Source of the DNA: UBA11373 sp046714175
Lineage (GTDB): Bacteria; Actinomycetota; Acidimicrobiia; Spongiisociales; UBA11373
Assembly (NCBI GenBank): GCA_046714175.1
Contig: JBKKBI010000075.1
Location: 1-35,774, forward strand
DNA length: 35,774 nucleotides
Direction: 5' to 3'
Positions 1 to 6,887 of the stretch are shown here, piece by piece. The notes below the pieces were generated by a model. The model ran no database searches. It was not told the DNA's origin and worked only from the letters and a program-made list of their open reading frames with translations. The translations under genes and the position numbers were made by a program. The first letter of the stretch is position 1; each line of letters begins with the position of its first letter.

Positions 1-1
1 C

Positions 2-1162
2 CTGCGCGGGGGCGGGGCGGCCGCGGGGGGGGCCGCCGACCGGGAGCCAGGCGGGGCGGCGCTGTGCGCGGCGCGGCGCGCGGGCGCCGCCGGCGGCGCC
101 GGGGCGCTGGCCCGCCACGCGGTGAGCCGGCTTGCCGGGATGGTGCCGGGGCGTCCGGTGGGCGGGGCCTACTACCTGTATCGGGTGTTGCGCACCCTCG
201 ACCTCGAGGCGGTGCAGTCCCGCCTCACCGATGCCCTGACCGCGGGATCGGGGGAGTTCGACCGCCGCCTCGCCGGCGATGAGGCGCAGCGGCGTCTCGA
301 GGAGTTCCGCGACCTGTTGCGTGCCGAGATCCATCGCCGCCTGGTCGCCGACCGCGGTGCGGAGGCAGTCGCGCGTACCCTGCGCCGCCCGCTGATCGAG
401 GATCTGGACCTGGTCACCGCCACTCGCGAAGACCTGGCCGCGATCGAGTCGGTCGTTCATCCGCTTACCCGCAAGCTGGCCACGCGCCTGGCGCGACTGC
501 AACGCCATGGGCGGCACGGGCGACTCGACGTGCGCCGCACGGTGCGCCGCTCCCTCTCCACGGGGGGAGTGCCGGTCGACCCGCGCTTTCGCCGCCCCCG
601 CCCTGGCCGGCCCGATCTCGTCGTCCTCGCCGACGTCTCCGGTTCGGTGGCGACCTTTGCGCGCTTCACCATGCAGGTGGTGTTCGCCATGGCGGCCCAG
701 TTCCGCCGGGTGCGCTCGTTCGCATTCATCGACGCCGTGGACGAGGTCACCGACTTCTTCGGACCCGGAACCGACTTCGGGGAGGCGATGCGCCGAGTCG
801 GCACCGAGGCCGGGGTGGTGTGGCTCGACGGGCATTCCGATTACGGGAACGCCTTCAAGGGCTTTGTGGAGCGGTACGCGGATGCAGTGACGCCCAAGAC
901 GACGGTGATCGTCACCGGAGACGCCCGCAGCAACTATCACGAGCCCAACGTCGCCGCGCTGCGCGATCTGGCCTCGGCGGCGCGGGCGGTGTACTGGCTG
1001 AACCCGGAGGCGGCCCGGTACTGGGACACCGGTGATTCGGTCATGGGCCTGTACGCCGCGGTATGCGACGAGGTCCATGAGGTCCGGAACCTGAGGCAAT
1101 TGGCGGGATTCGTCGAACGGGTGGCACTTCCGGTGTCCCGGCCCGTGCGGCGTCTGGCCTGA
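2..1162 (+). CDS. VWA domain (CoxE-like) protein, 5'-truncated by window edge
   Basis: The frame is open to the left edge of the window, so the true start is probably outside; a GTG at 122 is the first visible start codon. The part before it is Gly/Ala rich, and the conserved-looking sequence around RLAGMVPGRPVGG begins right after it. A von Willebrand A domain follows, with the MIDAS metal-binding motif DVSGSV at about 632-649 and a Rossmann-like pattern to the end (VIVTGDAR, VYWLNPE). In the CoxE/VWA family such proteins usually pair with a MoxR-type AAA+ ATPase and act as assembly or activation factors; such a partner would lie upstream, outside the window. The C-terminus ends with a short Arg-rich tail. 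Family assignment is fairly sure; the specific role is unknown. Confidence 0.85.
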   Translation: MRGGGAAAGGAADREPGGAALCAARRAGAAGGAGALARHAVSRLAGMVPGRPVGGAYYLYRVLRTLDLEAVQSRLTDALTAGSGEFDRRLAGDEAQRRLEEFRDLLRAEIHRRLVADRGAEAVARTLRRPLIEDLDLVTATREDLAAIESVVHPLTRKLATRLARLQRHGRHGRLDVRRTVRRSLSTGGVPVDPRFRRPRPGRPDLVVLADVSGSVATFARFTMQVVFAMAAQFRRVRSFAFIDAVDEVTDFFGPGTDFGEAMRRVGTEAGVVWLDGHSDYGNAFKGFVERYADAVTPKTTVIVTGDARSNYHEPNVAALRDLASAARAVYWLNPEAARYWDTGDSVMGLYAAVCDEVHEVRNLRQLAGFVERVALPVSRPVRRLA

Positions 1163-1226
1163 GCACACTCCTCAAGCAAGTACCGGAGCCGGCCGATACC
1201 CCCAGAGCAAGAACAGTGAGGAAATG

Positions 1227-1619
1227 ATGTCCTATCGGGTTCTCGTCGTGGAAGACTCTGCTGTGATCCAGCGGCTGATCACGGTATGTCTCCGCCCTGC
1301 TGGCGTCGAGGTGGACACCCGGGGCGATGGCCCCAGCGGTCTCGACGCCGCCCTCACCATTAATCCCGACCTGATGATCCTCGATGTCGGCCTTCCCCGT
1401 ATGGACGGCTGGGAGGTCCTGGAGCGGATTCGCTCCGACGAGCGCACCAGATCCATGAAGGTGCTGGTTCTCACCGCTCATGCCCAGGAGGAGACGCGGG
1501 AGCGCGCGGATCGCGGCGGTGCCGACGCCTTTCTCACCAAGCCGTTCCGCCCCGACGATCTGCGCGGCGTGGTTCTCGCCCTTCTCGGTGGCGTCGATGT
1601 GGCGTCCGCTATCGCCTGA
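1227..1619 (+). CDS. Single-domain response regulator (receiver only)
   Basis: A CheY-like receiver domain of about 130 residues with no output domain. From the first possible ATG (1224), the acidic pair is E10-D11, the phosphoacceptor is D54 (in MILDVGLPRMDG), the switch Thr is T84 (LTAHA) and the conserved Lys is K106 (TKPF), so the phosphorylation chemistry looks intact. Two ATGs are adjacent; the Shine-Dalgarno GAGGAA at 1218-1223 directly abuts the first, so the second (1227) has the better spacing. It lies 64 nt after the VWA gene. No histidine kinase is in the window, so the partner and output are unknown; it probably acts through protein-protein contact. Confidence 0.93.
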   Translation: MSYRVLVVEDSAVIQRLITVCLRPAGVEVDTRGDGPSGLDAALTINPDLMILDVGLPRMDGWEVLERIRSDERTRSMKVLVLTAHAQEETRERADRGGADAFLTKPFRPDDLRGVVLALLGGVDVASAIA

Positions 1620-1680
1620 CCGAGGGGCTTCCCCGGCACCCTCGCGCGGGTTACGGTGACGGCGGCGCGCACCTCCGCTG

Positions 1681-2211
1681 ATGCCCGTCCTGTTGCTCCT
1701 CTCCACTCTGGCCTCGTGCCTGCTCACTCCTCCGGTCGATGGTCCGGTGCTGGCTCACTTCGCCCCGGGCGGGTATCAGGGAGGGCACTGGGGCGTCGAC
1801 CTTGGCGTGTCGGAGGGATCCGCGGTGTCGGCCGCGGCGGCAGGCACCGTCACCTTCGCCGGCAGCGTGGCGGGGATGCTCACGGTCACAGTCCACCACG
1901 GCGGCGGGGTGCGTACCTCATACTCCTATCTGAGCGCGGTCCTGGTTGCGGCCGGTGATCGGGTCTCCCGCGGCACCGTCGTCGGGCGCTCCGGGATGGA
2001 TCACGGTCGTGCCGCGGTGCACTGGTCGTTGCGGGTGCTCGACCGCTACTTCGATCCGCTGACGGTCTGTCGCGCCAGCACCAAGCCGGGGACAGGTCTG
2101 CGGCTTGCCGAGGTCCAGCGGGTGGGTCCCTCCTATGCTCCGAGGCGTGCGGCGCGGCATCCTCGGCGGAACCTTCGATCCACCCCACCTCGCCCACCTC
2201 ATTGCCGGTGA
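1681..2211 (+). CDS. Degenerate M23 (LytM-like) peptidase-fold lipoprotein
   Basis: A 176-residue M23 beta-barrel protein. The N-terminus is a short hydrophobic stretch ending in a lipobox-like LASC (C13), suggesting a lipoprotein, although the usual basic n-region is missing. The first metal motif is present as HWGVD (H36, D40). The downstream motifs are altered: the usual Y-x-H-L is YSYL, and the HxH motif is H114-W-S116, so one catalytic His and one zinc ligand appear lost. HW-type variants are typical of a group of actinobacterial M23 proteins, which may regulate or bind peptidoglycan rather than cut it. The last 20 or so codons overlap the start of nadD and form a basic, Pro-rich tail that is probably not a folded domain. 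A possible -10 (TACGGT) lies at 1652-1657. Confidence 0.8.
   Translation: MPVLLLLSTLASCLLTPPVDGPVLAHFAPGGYQGGHWGVDLGVSEGSAVSAAAAGTVTFAGSVAGMLTVTVHHGGGVRTSYSYLSAVLVAAGDRVSRGTVVGRSGMDHGRAAVHWSLRVLDRYFDPLTVCRASTKPGTGLRLAEVQRVGPSYAPRRAARHPRRNLRSTPPRPPHCR
2134..2139 (+). promoter_or_regulatory. Putative -10 element (TATGCT) for leaderless nadD
   Basis: TATGCT fits the actinobacterial TAnnnT -10 pattern and ends 7 nt before the GTG at 2147. It lies inside the 3' end of the M23 gene. No clear -35 was seen. Confidence 0.45.
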
Positions 2212-2713
2212 AGCCGCGTATCGGCAACTCGATCTCGACATGGTCACGTTTCTCCCCGCCGGGGCCCCGTGGCAGAAGGCCGACTCCCGGGTCACCGCCG
2301 CCGAGCACCGCTGGGAGATGACCCGGCTCGCCACCGCAGGCATCGACTACTTCCTGGCCGATCGGCGTGAAGTGGCCCGTGAGGGGTGGACCTACACCAT
2401 CGACACGATGGTGGAGTTCGGCGACGACGAACTCTGGCTGATCCTCGGCGCCGACGCCGCCGCCGGGATTGCTGCCTGGGAGCGCTCAGCCGAGGTGCTG
2501 AGCCGCGCCGGCGTGGCGGTGATGCCCCGGGCCGGAACCGCGCCCGCCGCGGTCGCCGCCGCCGGGGTCGACGCCACCTGGCTCGATGTTCCCGAGATCG
2601 GGATCAGCGGCACCATGCTGCGGGAGCGCCGTCGCTCCGGGGGGAGCCTGCGATTTTTCGTCCCGGAGTCGGTGCACGATTACATCGAGGAGCACGGACT
2701 CTATGCACCGTAG
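2147..2713 (+). CDS. nadD: Nicotinate-nucleotide adenylyltransferase
   Basis: Makes deamido-NAD from nicotinate mononucleotide and ATP in NAD biosynthesis. The nucleotidyltransferase signature GGTFDPPHLAHL lies at residues 7-18 and the ISSTxIR-like motif appears as ISGTMLR near the C-terminus; total length of 188 residues is normal. The GTG at 2147 gives VRRGILGGTFDPPH, the usual N-terminal length for the family; an ATG at 2135 would add four residues, but it falls inside the TATGCT element proposed as the -10. With the GTG start the gene overlaps the M23 gene by 65 nt in another frame. It is followed by the LCP-like gene with an 11-nt overlap, as in the common actinobacterial nadD-lytR-rsfS cluster. 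Confidence 0.95.
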   Translation: MRRGILGGTFDPPHLAHLIAGEAAYRQLDLDMVTFLPAGAPWQKADSRVTAAEHRWEMTRLATAGIDYFLADRREVAREGWTYTIDTMVEFGDDELWLILGADAAAGIAAWERSAEVLSRAGVAVMPRAGTAPAAVAAAGVDATWLDVPEIGISGTMLRERRRSGGSLRFFVPESVHDYIEEHGLYAP

Positions 2714-3869
2714 GTGGGTGCGCGCGGTCCTGGCGATCGTCCTGCTCGGTGGATTGGGGGCGGCGATCGGGTTCGTCCCCGTGGTGCGCTCCCGCGCCGG
2801 TCAGGTCGCCGACACCGTCGCCGGATGGTCCACCCGCCTGCGTGACCTGGCGGAGACCGTGCCTGCCGCCGCCACCGAGGAGCGGTCGCTGGGGGACGAC
2901 TCGGCATCGCTGCTGATGGTTGTCGGCGATCCCGGGGCCGCTGCCTTTGCATTGGTGTCCGTGGGGCCGAACGCTGCACCCGCGATCACGGTGCTGCCCC
3001 AGGACGTCCTGCTCGCCGTCCCCGGGTTTGGCGAGTTTCGCCTCGGTGAGGCCATGGTTTTTGCCGGAGCCGACCTCGCCGCTCTCGCCGTCACCAATCA
3101 ACTCGGGATCCGGATCGATCGTGTCGTCCCCCTCGCCGCCGGGGAGTTCTCCGCCGCCGTCGGCGATGAGTTGCCCGTGACCCTCGCCGAACCCTTCTTC
3201 GTGGATGACGGGACGACGCTCTCCCGCGTACTCCCTGACGGGGAGAGCCAGGTAGCTCCGAGTCTGCTCGAGGAGTTGCTGGTTACCCGTGGCGCCGGTG
3301 ACGGCTTCGAGTGGGTGGCCCGCCAAGGGGCGGTGTGGCGCGCGGTACTCGCCGCCGTCGCCGCCGATCCCGCGCGCGCCGATCACCTCCTCGGCGGGGG
3401 CGGTCCTGACGCCGCCGATTTGTTGGTCACGGTCGCCGGGTCGCCGGATGCGGTGGTGGCCACGCTGCCCGTCGAGCCTGCCGACGACGGCGGGGAGAGC
3501 GATGCCCTCAGCCTGGTGGCCGACCGCATCACTCCGTTTGTCGCCGAGCGTCTTGGCCACCTGCTATTGCGCCCCGGCGGGCGGCCCCGGATCGAGGTCC
3601 TCAACGGCAACGGGCGCATCGGCTCCACCTATCCGGTGGCCGCCATCCTGGTGCGGCACGGGTTTCACGTGATCCGTACCGACAACGCCGACACCTTCGA
3701 CTACACCGACACCCTGGTCGTCGCCCAGGGCGCGGGGGGCGAGGCAGCCGCCCGGGAGATCGTCGTCATCCTCGGCCACGGCCTGCTGTTCCTCGAGGTG
3801 CAGGCTCCATCTGGCGTCGTCGACGTCAGTATCATCGTGGGGACCGACGTCCCCACCGGAGAGGGCTGA
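2703..3869 (+). CDS. LCP-like / LytR C-terminal domain membrane protein
   Basis: A 388-residue protein with one N-terminal transmembrane helix (about residues 7-27), a central region resembling the LytR-CpsA-Psr (LCP) fold (about 66-270) and a LytR_C domain (about 296-385, starting RIEVLNGNGRIGS). LCP enzymes transfer undecaprenyl-linked glycopolymers to the cell wall outside the membrane. Here the usual PRD motif reads PQD (P99-Q100-D101), so a key arginine is missing, and the region between it and the GIRIDRVV stretch is short. It may be a non-catalytic scaffold rather than a ligase. The ATG overlaps the nadD stop by 11 nt. The next gene, rsfS, begins in the same frame just after the TGA. 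Confidence 0.87.
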   Translation: MHRRWVRAVLAIVLLGGLGAAIGFVPVVRSRAGQVADTVAGWSTRLRDLAETVPAAATEERSLGDDSASLLMVVGDPGAAAFALVSVGPNAAPAITVLPQDVLLAVPGFGEFRLGEAMVFAGADLAALAVTNQLGIRIDRVVPLAAGEFSAAVGDELPVTLAEPFFVDDGTTLSRVLPDGESQVAPSLLEELLVTRGAGDGFEWVARQGAVWRAVLAAVAADPARADHLLGGGGPDAADLLVTVAGSPDAVVATLPVEPADDGGESDALSLVADRITPFVAERLGHLLLRPGGRPRIEVLNGNGRIGSTYPVAAILVRHGFHVIRTDNADTFDYTDTLVVAQGAGGEAAAREIVVILGHGLLFLEVQAPSGVVDVSIIVGTDVPTGEG

Positions 3870-3872
3870 ACC

Positions 3873-4238
3873 ATCCCGCTGCCACAGGAAACCATCTCGG
3901 CCGCCGAGGCGGCTGTCGCCGCCATCGACGCCAAGAATGGACTGGGGATCAAGGTTCTGGACATGTCGCGACTGATCGTCGTCACCGACGCATTCATCAT
4001 TGCCACGGGAACCTCGCGCCGCCACGTGCTCACCCTCGCCGAGGCTGCCGAAGAGGGTCTGGAGCAGTCGGGGCGCAAGGTGCTGCGGCGCGAGGGAGTC
4101 GAGGACGCCACCTGGGTGCTGCTCGACTTCGGCGATCTCGTGGTCCACGTCTTCGATCGACCGACGCGGGACTATTACGACCTGGAGCGACTCTGGTCGG
4201 ATGCCCCCCGACTTCCGATGGCGGTCAGCGCCGGATAG
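3873..4238 (+). CDS. rsfS: Ribosomal silencing factor RsfS, apparent non-canonical start
   Basis: RsfS binds ribosomal protein uL14 and blocks 30S-50S joining in slow growth. The core VVTDAFIIATGTSRRHV and the C-terminal LLDFGDLVVHVF...YYDLERLW are typical. The first ATG (3963) would start at DMSRLIVVTD and remove about 30 residues that the family normally has. The upstream frame is open back to the TGA of the previous gene and reads ETISAAEAAVAAIDAKNG, a good match for the usual N-terminal helix. It contains no ATG, GTG or TTG. Candidates are ATC at 3873, 7 nt after an SD-like GGAGAGGG (3858-3865), or CTG at 3879. I chose 3873; with ATC the product is about 121 residues, a normal length. Confidence 0.88.
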   Translation: MPLPQETISAAEAAVAAIDAKNGLGIKVLDMSRLIVVTDAFIIATGTSRRHVLTLAEAAEEGLEQSGRKVLRREGVEDATWVLLDFGDLVVHVFDRPTRDYYDLERLWSDAPRLPMAVSAG

Positions 4239-4247
4239 CGAGGGGTC

Positions 4248-4253
4248 TACAAT
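4248..4253 (+). promoter_or_regulatory. Putative -10 (TACAAT) for tRNA-Ala
   Basis: TACAAT sits 12 nt before the first base of the tRNA, the expected distance for a -10 element. No convincing -35 is visible. Confidence 0.5.
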
Positions 4254-4265
4254 CGGCCGCCCCAC

Positions 4266-4338
<73 letters not shown>

Positions 4339-4399
4339 CGGACGCCCCTTCATTGAGGCGGGTCTTCGGCCGTCATGACCGAGTGGGATGAAGTCACCG

Positions 4400-4427
4400 G
4401 CCTGACACAACACACCTGGCGTCAGGC
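4400..4427. repeat. 7-bp perfect inverted repeat (GCCTGAC/GTCAGGC)
   Basis: GCCTGAC at 4400-4406 and GTCAGGC at 4421-4427 are separated by 14 nt, in the gap between tRNA-Ala and the convergent SnoaL-like gene. It could be a weak terminator for either side or a protein-binding site; there is no T-run. Confidence 0.4.
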
Positions 4428-4486
4428 TGAGAAGCGAACCAGATGACGCCCTGATGTTCGGAGAGCGCTCCGAGATCCGAGCGGGA

Positions 4487-4508
4487 ACCCCATCCGTTCT
4501 TCTGGGGT
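4487..4508 (-). terminator. Possible hairpin terminator of the SnoaL-like gene
   Basis: ACCCCA and TGGGGT form a perfect 6-bp stem around a 10-nt loop, starting 5 nt beyond the stop of the minus-strand gene. No U-tract follows, so a terminator role is uncertain. Confidence 0.35.
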
Positions 4509-4513
4509 CGGTG

Positions 4514-4906
4514 TCAGCCGTCGTAGAAGGCGTCGGCGGCGTAGGGGTCGTCGTCGACACTCCACATCTCGGAAACCTTCCCGTCCCGGAAGTGGTAGAT
4601 CGTGACGTTCTTCACGTCGATCGTCCGACCGCCCTTCTCGGCGTGAAGACTCTGTAGCTGTACTCCGTGGTCGTCGTCGGCGAGTTGGGCGTGCGTTTCC
4701 ACGACGGGAGTGGGGCCGAGGGCCTGCATGTAGCGCCCGAACAACGCCATGAGAGTGCCTCTGCCGCGGTGGTCGCCCGCGAGTGAACTCTTTCCGTTGA
4801 TGTGGGCAACGACGTCGTCGGTGAAATACGAGAAGATCTCGGCGACGTCGCCCCTGCCGAAAGCGGCATCAATCTTCAGCAATGTCTCCAGGTTACGATG
4901 AGCCAT
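4514..4906 (-). CDS. SnoaL-like / NTF2-fold protein
   Basis: A 130-residue single-domain protein with the NTF2/SnoaL pattern: an N-terminal helix (NLETLLKIDAAF), then FSYFTDDVVAHI, a central GRGTLMALFGRYMQAL and the closing strands NVTIYHFRDGKVSEMWSVDD. Members include ketosteroid isomerase-like and polyketide cyclase-like enzymes and many proteins of unknown role; the sequence alone does not give the substrate. The ATG is preceded by a purine-rich GGGAGATGGAGA. It is transcribed against its neighbours, next to tRNA-Ala, and by eye its base composition is somewhat lower in GC than the surroundings, which fits an accessory gene. Confidence 0.85.
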   Translation of the reverse strand: MAHRNLETLLKIDAAFGRGDVAEIFSYFTDDVVAHINGKSSLAGDHRGRGTLMALFGRYMQALGPTPVVETHAQLADDDHGVQLQSLHAEKGGRTIDVKNVTIYHFRDGKVSEMWSVDDDPYAADAFYDG

Positions 4907-5014
4907 AGAGTCTCCATCTCCCTCGTGTGGACAAAAGCCTAACCAAGCCGGATCGACTCACCGCTCTCGGCAGCCGACGCTTTGGGCGTTCACGGGTCCC
5001 TCAAGGCGATGTCG

Positions 5015-5020
5015 TACCCT
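5015..5020 (+). promoter_or_regulatory. Putative -10 (TACCCT) for leaderless MFS gene
   Basis: TACCCT fits TAnnnT and ends 7 nt before the ATG at 5028, leaving no room for a Shine-Dalgarno leader. Confidence 0.45.
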
Positions 5021-5027
5021 CCTCTGA

Positions 5028-6302
5028 ATGGCCGGTCACGACCGCTCCGGGGAGACCCCGGGTGACCCCACCCGTCGCTCCCGCCTCGCCGCCTTTCTCG
5101 GTCTGCGGCGCGCCACCGTCGGGGTGTTGCTGGTCGTGGTGCTGGTGGGCTCGGGCGAGCACCTTGCCGAGCGGTTCCTCCCCATCTATCTGCTCGCCCT
5201 CGGTGGTGGCCCAATCCTGATCGGGTTGCTCCAGGCGATGGACAACCTGCTCTCTGCCCTGTACTCGTTCCCTGGCGGATACCTCGCCGATCGCATCGGG
5301 GCGCGCCGCTCACTGCTGATCTTCAACCTGGTGGCGATGGCGGGCTACGCCCTGGTGATCGCCATCCCTGCCTGGCCGGCGGTGATCGCAGGAGCGGTGT
5401 TGTTCATCTCCTGGTCGGCGATTTCGGCGCCGGCGACGTTGGGTCTGGTGTACCGGGTGCTGCCGGAGGGCAAGCGCACCATGGGTGTGACGATGTACTC
5501 GCTGGTGCGGCGGGTACCGATGGCGCTCGGGCCGCTGCTCGGGGGAGTCTTCATCGCGGTATGGGGGGAGCGCGATGGGGTCCGCGCTGCGTTCGCCGCC
5601 GCGCTGTTTATTGCCGCAGTCGCTCTGGTAGTGCAGCAGCGGATGATCCCGGACGACGAACCCCGCGGCCCGGCACCGGTGATGCGACCTCGCGCCTTGT
5701 TTCGGCGGATGAACCCGGCGCTGCGCCACCTGCTCGTATCCGACATCTTGATCCGATTTTGCGAACAGATCCCCTACGCCTTCGTCGTGGTGTGGGCTAT
5801 GCAGACCATCGCGGCGCCGGTGACCGCGGTTCAGTTCGGAGTGCTGACGACGATCGAGATGGCAACCGCAGTGTTGGTTTACATACCGGTGGCCGCCGCC
5901 GCCGACCGGTTTGCCAAGAAACCGTTCGTGCTCGCCACCTTCGGGCTCTTTACCGTCTTTCCGCTCGTGTTGCTGGTGAGCGAGTCGTTCGGATGGCTGG
6001 TGGTGGCGTTCGTGGTGCGCGGGCTGAAGGAGTTCGGGGAACCGACCCGCAAGTCGCTGATCATGGATCTGGCTCCGGCAGATTCCCGATCGGCCACCTT
6101 TGGGCTCTACTACCTGATCCGCGACCTGGTCGTATCGATGGCGGCGTTGGGTGGGGCGTTCTTGTGGCAGGCGTCGCCCGAGGTCAACCTGTGGACCTCG
6201 TTCGGATTCGGAGTGGCGGGCACGGTGTGGTTCGCGATGTGGGGGAGGGGAGTAGGCTCGACCTCCTCCGGTTCTCCGGGCACTGCGATTGGAACGCGAT
6301 GA
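5028..6302 (+). CDS. MFS transporter
   Basis: A 424-residue major facilitator with about 12 hydrophobic segments in two halves joined by a charged loop near residues 200-230 (QQRMIPDDEPRG...RALFRRMNPALR). The MFS motif A is seen between helices 2 and 3 as GYLADRIGARRS (about residues 84-95), with a similar AADRFAKKPF in the second half. The N-terminal 25 residues are hydrophilic. Such carriers move small solutes or drugs across the cytoplasmic membrane; the substrate cannot be told. The ATG at 5028 lies 7 nt after a TACCCT -10-like hexamer. DUF305 follows 11 nt downstream in the same direction and may be cotranscribed. Confidence 0.9.
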   Translation: MAGHDRSGETPGDPTRRSRLAAFLGLRRATVGVLLVVVLVGSGEHLAERFLPIYLLALGGGPILIGLLQAMDNLLSALYSFPGGYLADRIGARRSLLIFNLVAMAGYALVIAIPAWPAVIAGAVLFISWSAISAPATLGLVYRVLPEGKRTMGVTMYSLVRRVPMALGPLLGGVFIAVWGERDGVRAAFAAALFIAAVALVVQQRMIPDDEPRGPAPVMRPRALFRRMNPALRHLLVSDILIRFCEQIPYAFVVVWAMQTIAAPVTAVQFGVLTTIEMATAVLVYIPVAAAADRFAKKPFVLATFGLFTVFPLVLLVSESFGWLVVAFVVRGLKEFGEPTRKSLIMDLAPADSRSATFGLYYLIRDLVVSMAALGGAFLWQASPEVNLWTSFGFGVAGTVWFAMWGRGVGSTSSGSPGTAIGTR

Positions 6303-6312
6303 ATTGAGGTGG

Positions 6313-6354
6313 CATGAAATCCAACCACAGGAACATGAAATCCAACTACCGGAA
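6313..6354 (+). repeat. 21-bp tandem duplication at the start of the DUF305 gene
   Basis: Two 21-bp copies (6313-6333 and 6334-6354) match at 19 of 21 positions by eye. Each contains an ATG in the same frame, so the protein starts MKSNHRN-MKSNYRK. The second ATG (6335) is an alternative start. Confidence 0.85.
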
Positions 6355-6778
6355 GCTGGCTGTGGACAGCGCGGTGAATGCGGTCGTCATGTTCTCTGTG
6401 ATGTACGTGATGATCGACCGGTTTGACCATATATACCTGAACCTCAATCAGCTCTATATGACACTGATGATGGTGTCGCCGATGGTGATTTTGATGCTGT
6501 TCAGGATGGGTTCGATGTACGAGAACAAGAAGGTCAACGTCATCGTCTCCCTCGTTCTCGGTGTCGTGTTCGTAGGCTCGTTTTTCTTGATCAGAACGCA
6601 GACATCGATCGGTGACGATCAGTTCCTTCGGTCGATGATCCCCCACCATTCCGGCGCCATCCTCATGTGTGAAGAGGCCTCGATCGAGGCCCCGGAAGTC
6701 GTCGAGCTGTGTCGAGGCATCGTGGCCTCACAAGAGGCCGAGATCGCCCAGATGGAGGAGCTGCTGCGCCGACCCTGA
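6314..6778 (+). CDS. DUF305 membrane protein
   Basis: A 154-residue protein with about three transmembrane helices in the first 100 residues and a C-terminal DUF305 segment, FLRSMIPHHSGAILMCEEA followed by a helix ending IVASQEAEIAQMEELL. The His-His pair and the I-x3-Q-x2-EI pattern are the family hallmarks; DUF305 proteins often occur with copper or stress genes, but no function is proven here. GAGG (6306-6309) lies 4 nt before the ATG. Its base composition is visibly lower in GC and richer in ATG/ATA/TAT codons than the neighbours, suggesting recent acquisition. Confidence 0.9.
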   Translation: MKSNHRNMKSNYRKLAVDSAVNAVVMFSVMYVMIDRFDHIYLNLNQLYMTLMMVSPMVILMLFRMGSMYENKKVNVIVSLVLGVVFVGSFFLIRTQTSIGDDQFLRSMIPHHSGAILMCEEASIEAPEVVELCRGIVASQEAEIAQMEELLRRP

Positions 6779-6872
6779 ACAAAGTACCAAGCGCCGACGT
6801 GCGCGCAGCACGGGATGTCGGCGTGGCTCATGGATGGTGTCTTCATCGCCGGGCTGTCGCCACTTCCACCCC

Positions 6873-6878
6873 TATCCT
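6873..6878 (+). promoter_or_regulatory. Putative -10 (TATCCT) for leaderless leuS
   Basis: TATCCT ends 9 nt before the leuS ATG at 6888 in a pyrimidine-rich stretch with no Shine-Dalgarno sequence. A -35 is not recognisable. Confidence 0.45.
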
Positions 6879-6887
6879 CCCCCTCCC

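Noticed and set aside
3858..3963. UGA readthrough fusing the LytR_C protein to RsfS
   Set aside because: The two genes are in the same frame, but no recoding signal is visible, and an ATC start with a good SD explains the N-terminus more simply.
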